From contig NZ_NRTA01000025.1 of assembly GCF_002286735.1 (NCBI RefSeq), positions 1 through 62,088 of the forward strand: a DNA stretch of 62,088 bases. The letters are read 5' to 3'. Below the pieces are notes generated by a model that was not told where the DNA came from, did no database searches, and was given only the letters and a program-made list of their open reading frames with translations. The translations under genes and the position numbers were made by a program. This DNA comes from Leptolyngbya sp. BC1307 (lineage in GTDB: Bacteria > Cyanobacteriota > Cyanobacteriia > Phormidesmidales > Phormidesmidaceae). Each line of letters starts with the position of its first letter. Positions within the stretch are counted from its first letter, which is position 1. Shown here one piece after another: positions 62,012 to 62,088 of this stretch.

Positions 62012-62088
62012 TTAGTCAGGCAGAAATTTAACGGTGATCACCATGAAGTCAAGGCGACCGGCCTTTTTATTGTGTTGCTGCCTAGAAG
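62012..62088 (-). CDS. Possible C-terminus of a gene running off the right edge
   Basis: An open minus-strand frame enters from the window edge and ends at TAA 62012-62014. The peptide ends KKAGRLDFMVITVKFLPD. Only about 25 residues are seen, so the call is weak and no function is offered. Confidence 0.25.
   Translation of the reverse strand, partial: SRQQHNKKAGRLDFMVITVKFLPD
62051..62070 (+). terminator. Candidate terminator near the right edge
   Basis: AAGGC (62051-62055) and GCCTT (62061-62065) form a 5-bp stem with a 5-nt loop, followed by a TTTTTATT run. It would act on the plus strand, possibly for the HEPN gene. It overlaps the weak minus-strand frame. Confidence 0.4.

Noticed and set aside
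1-62088. tRNA, rRNA, CRISPR arrays or insertion sequences
   Set aside because: No TPsiC-arm, spaced repeats or transposase ORF was seen in any intergenic region.

Overview
The window is cyanobacterial. The HIP1 palindrome GCGATCGC is scattered through most of it, and the gene set is typical: sufR-ftrC-sufBCDS, CrtO carotenoid ketolase, ferredoxin-thioredoxin reductase, CobN, FtsH, GHL10 and GH57/DUF3536 proteins, DUF2993 and Uma2 proteins. The organism is probably a unicellular or thin-filamentous member of the Leptolyngbya/Synechococcus-like groups, but this is an inference from gene content. I found no rRNA, tRNA, CRISPR array, prophage or intact insertion sequence.

Layout. 1-9.4 kb: a truncated HlyD-type efflux adaptor, a ferrochelatase-like protein with a histidine-rich tail, a Uma2 nuclease, an aldo/keto reductase with a ferredoxin-like tail, a DUF151 nuclease, riboflavin synthase, a pentapeptide-repeat protein and CrtO. 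9.4-13 kb: a cation-homeostasis group (RCK/TrkA protein, Na+/H+ antiporter, Kir-type K+ channel). 13-23 kb: cell-envelope and sugar genes (PG-binding protein, GH57/DUF3536, HEAT-repeat protein, Gnd, GHL10, Sui1-like factor, rhomboid). 23.3-27.3 kb: a giant secreted SGNH hydrolase with near-identical carbohydrate-binding and cadherin-like repeats and an RTX end. 28-31 kb: sulfotransferase, orphan ABC ATPase, small membrane proteins. 31.1-35 kb: a stand-alone Hen1-type RNA 3'-end methyltransferase facing a minus-strand cassette of P-loop ATPase, TPR protein with a degenerate NTPase-like N-terminus, and a 40-residue membrane peptide. This is the best candidate for an uncharacterised system. 36-42.4 kb: the SufR-controlled Fe-S cluster assembly locus, with ftrC built in. 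42.6-48.5 kb: diguanylate cyclase, YbaK deacylase, ProS, DUF2993 and a second Uma2. 48.5-60.3 kb: CobN, a hybrid histidine kinase, an M23 peptidase behind a structured leader RNA, FtsH, a GT2 glycosyltransferase and ribosomal protein S4. 60.5-61.8 kb: a protein with an Apea-like HEPN end, lacking HIP1 sites and more AT-rich than its neighbours.

How the genes work together. SufR (with its CX12CX13CX14C cluster ligands) lies divergent from ftrC-sufBCDS, and a CAAC-N6-GTTG operator lies between them, so Fe-S supply and the Fe-S enzyme FTR are probably co-regulated. TrkA-like, antiporter and Kir genes form a K+/Na+ group. The structured RNA at 55340-55427 probably controls the M23 peptidase. Several regulatory hairpins are recorded, including overlapping hairpins upstream of crtO and a terminator that buries a Shine-Dalgarno sequence.
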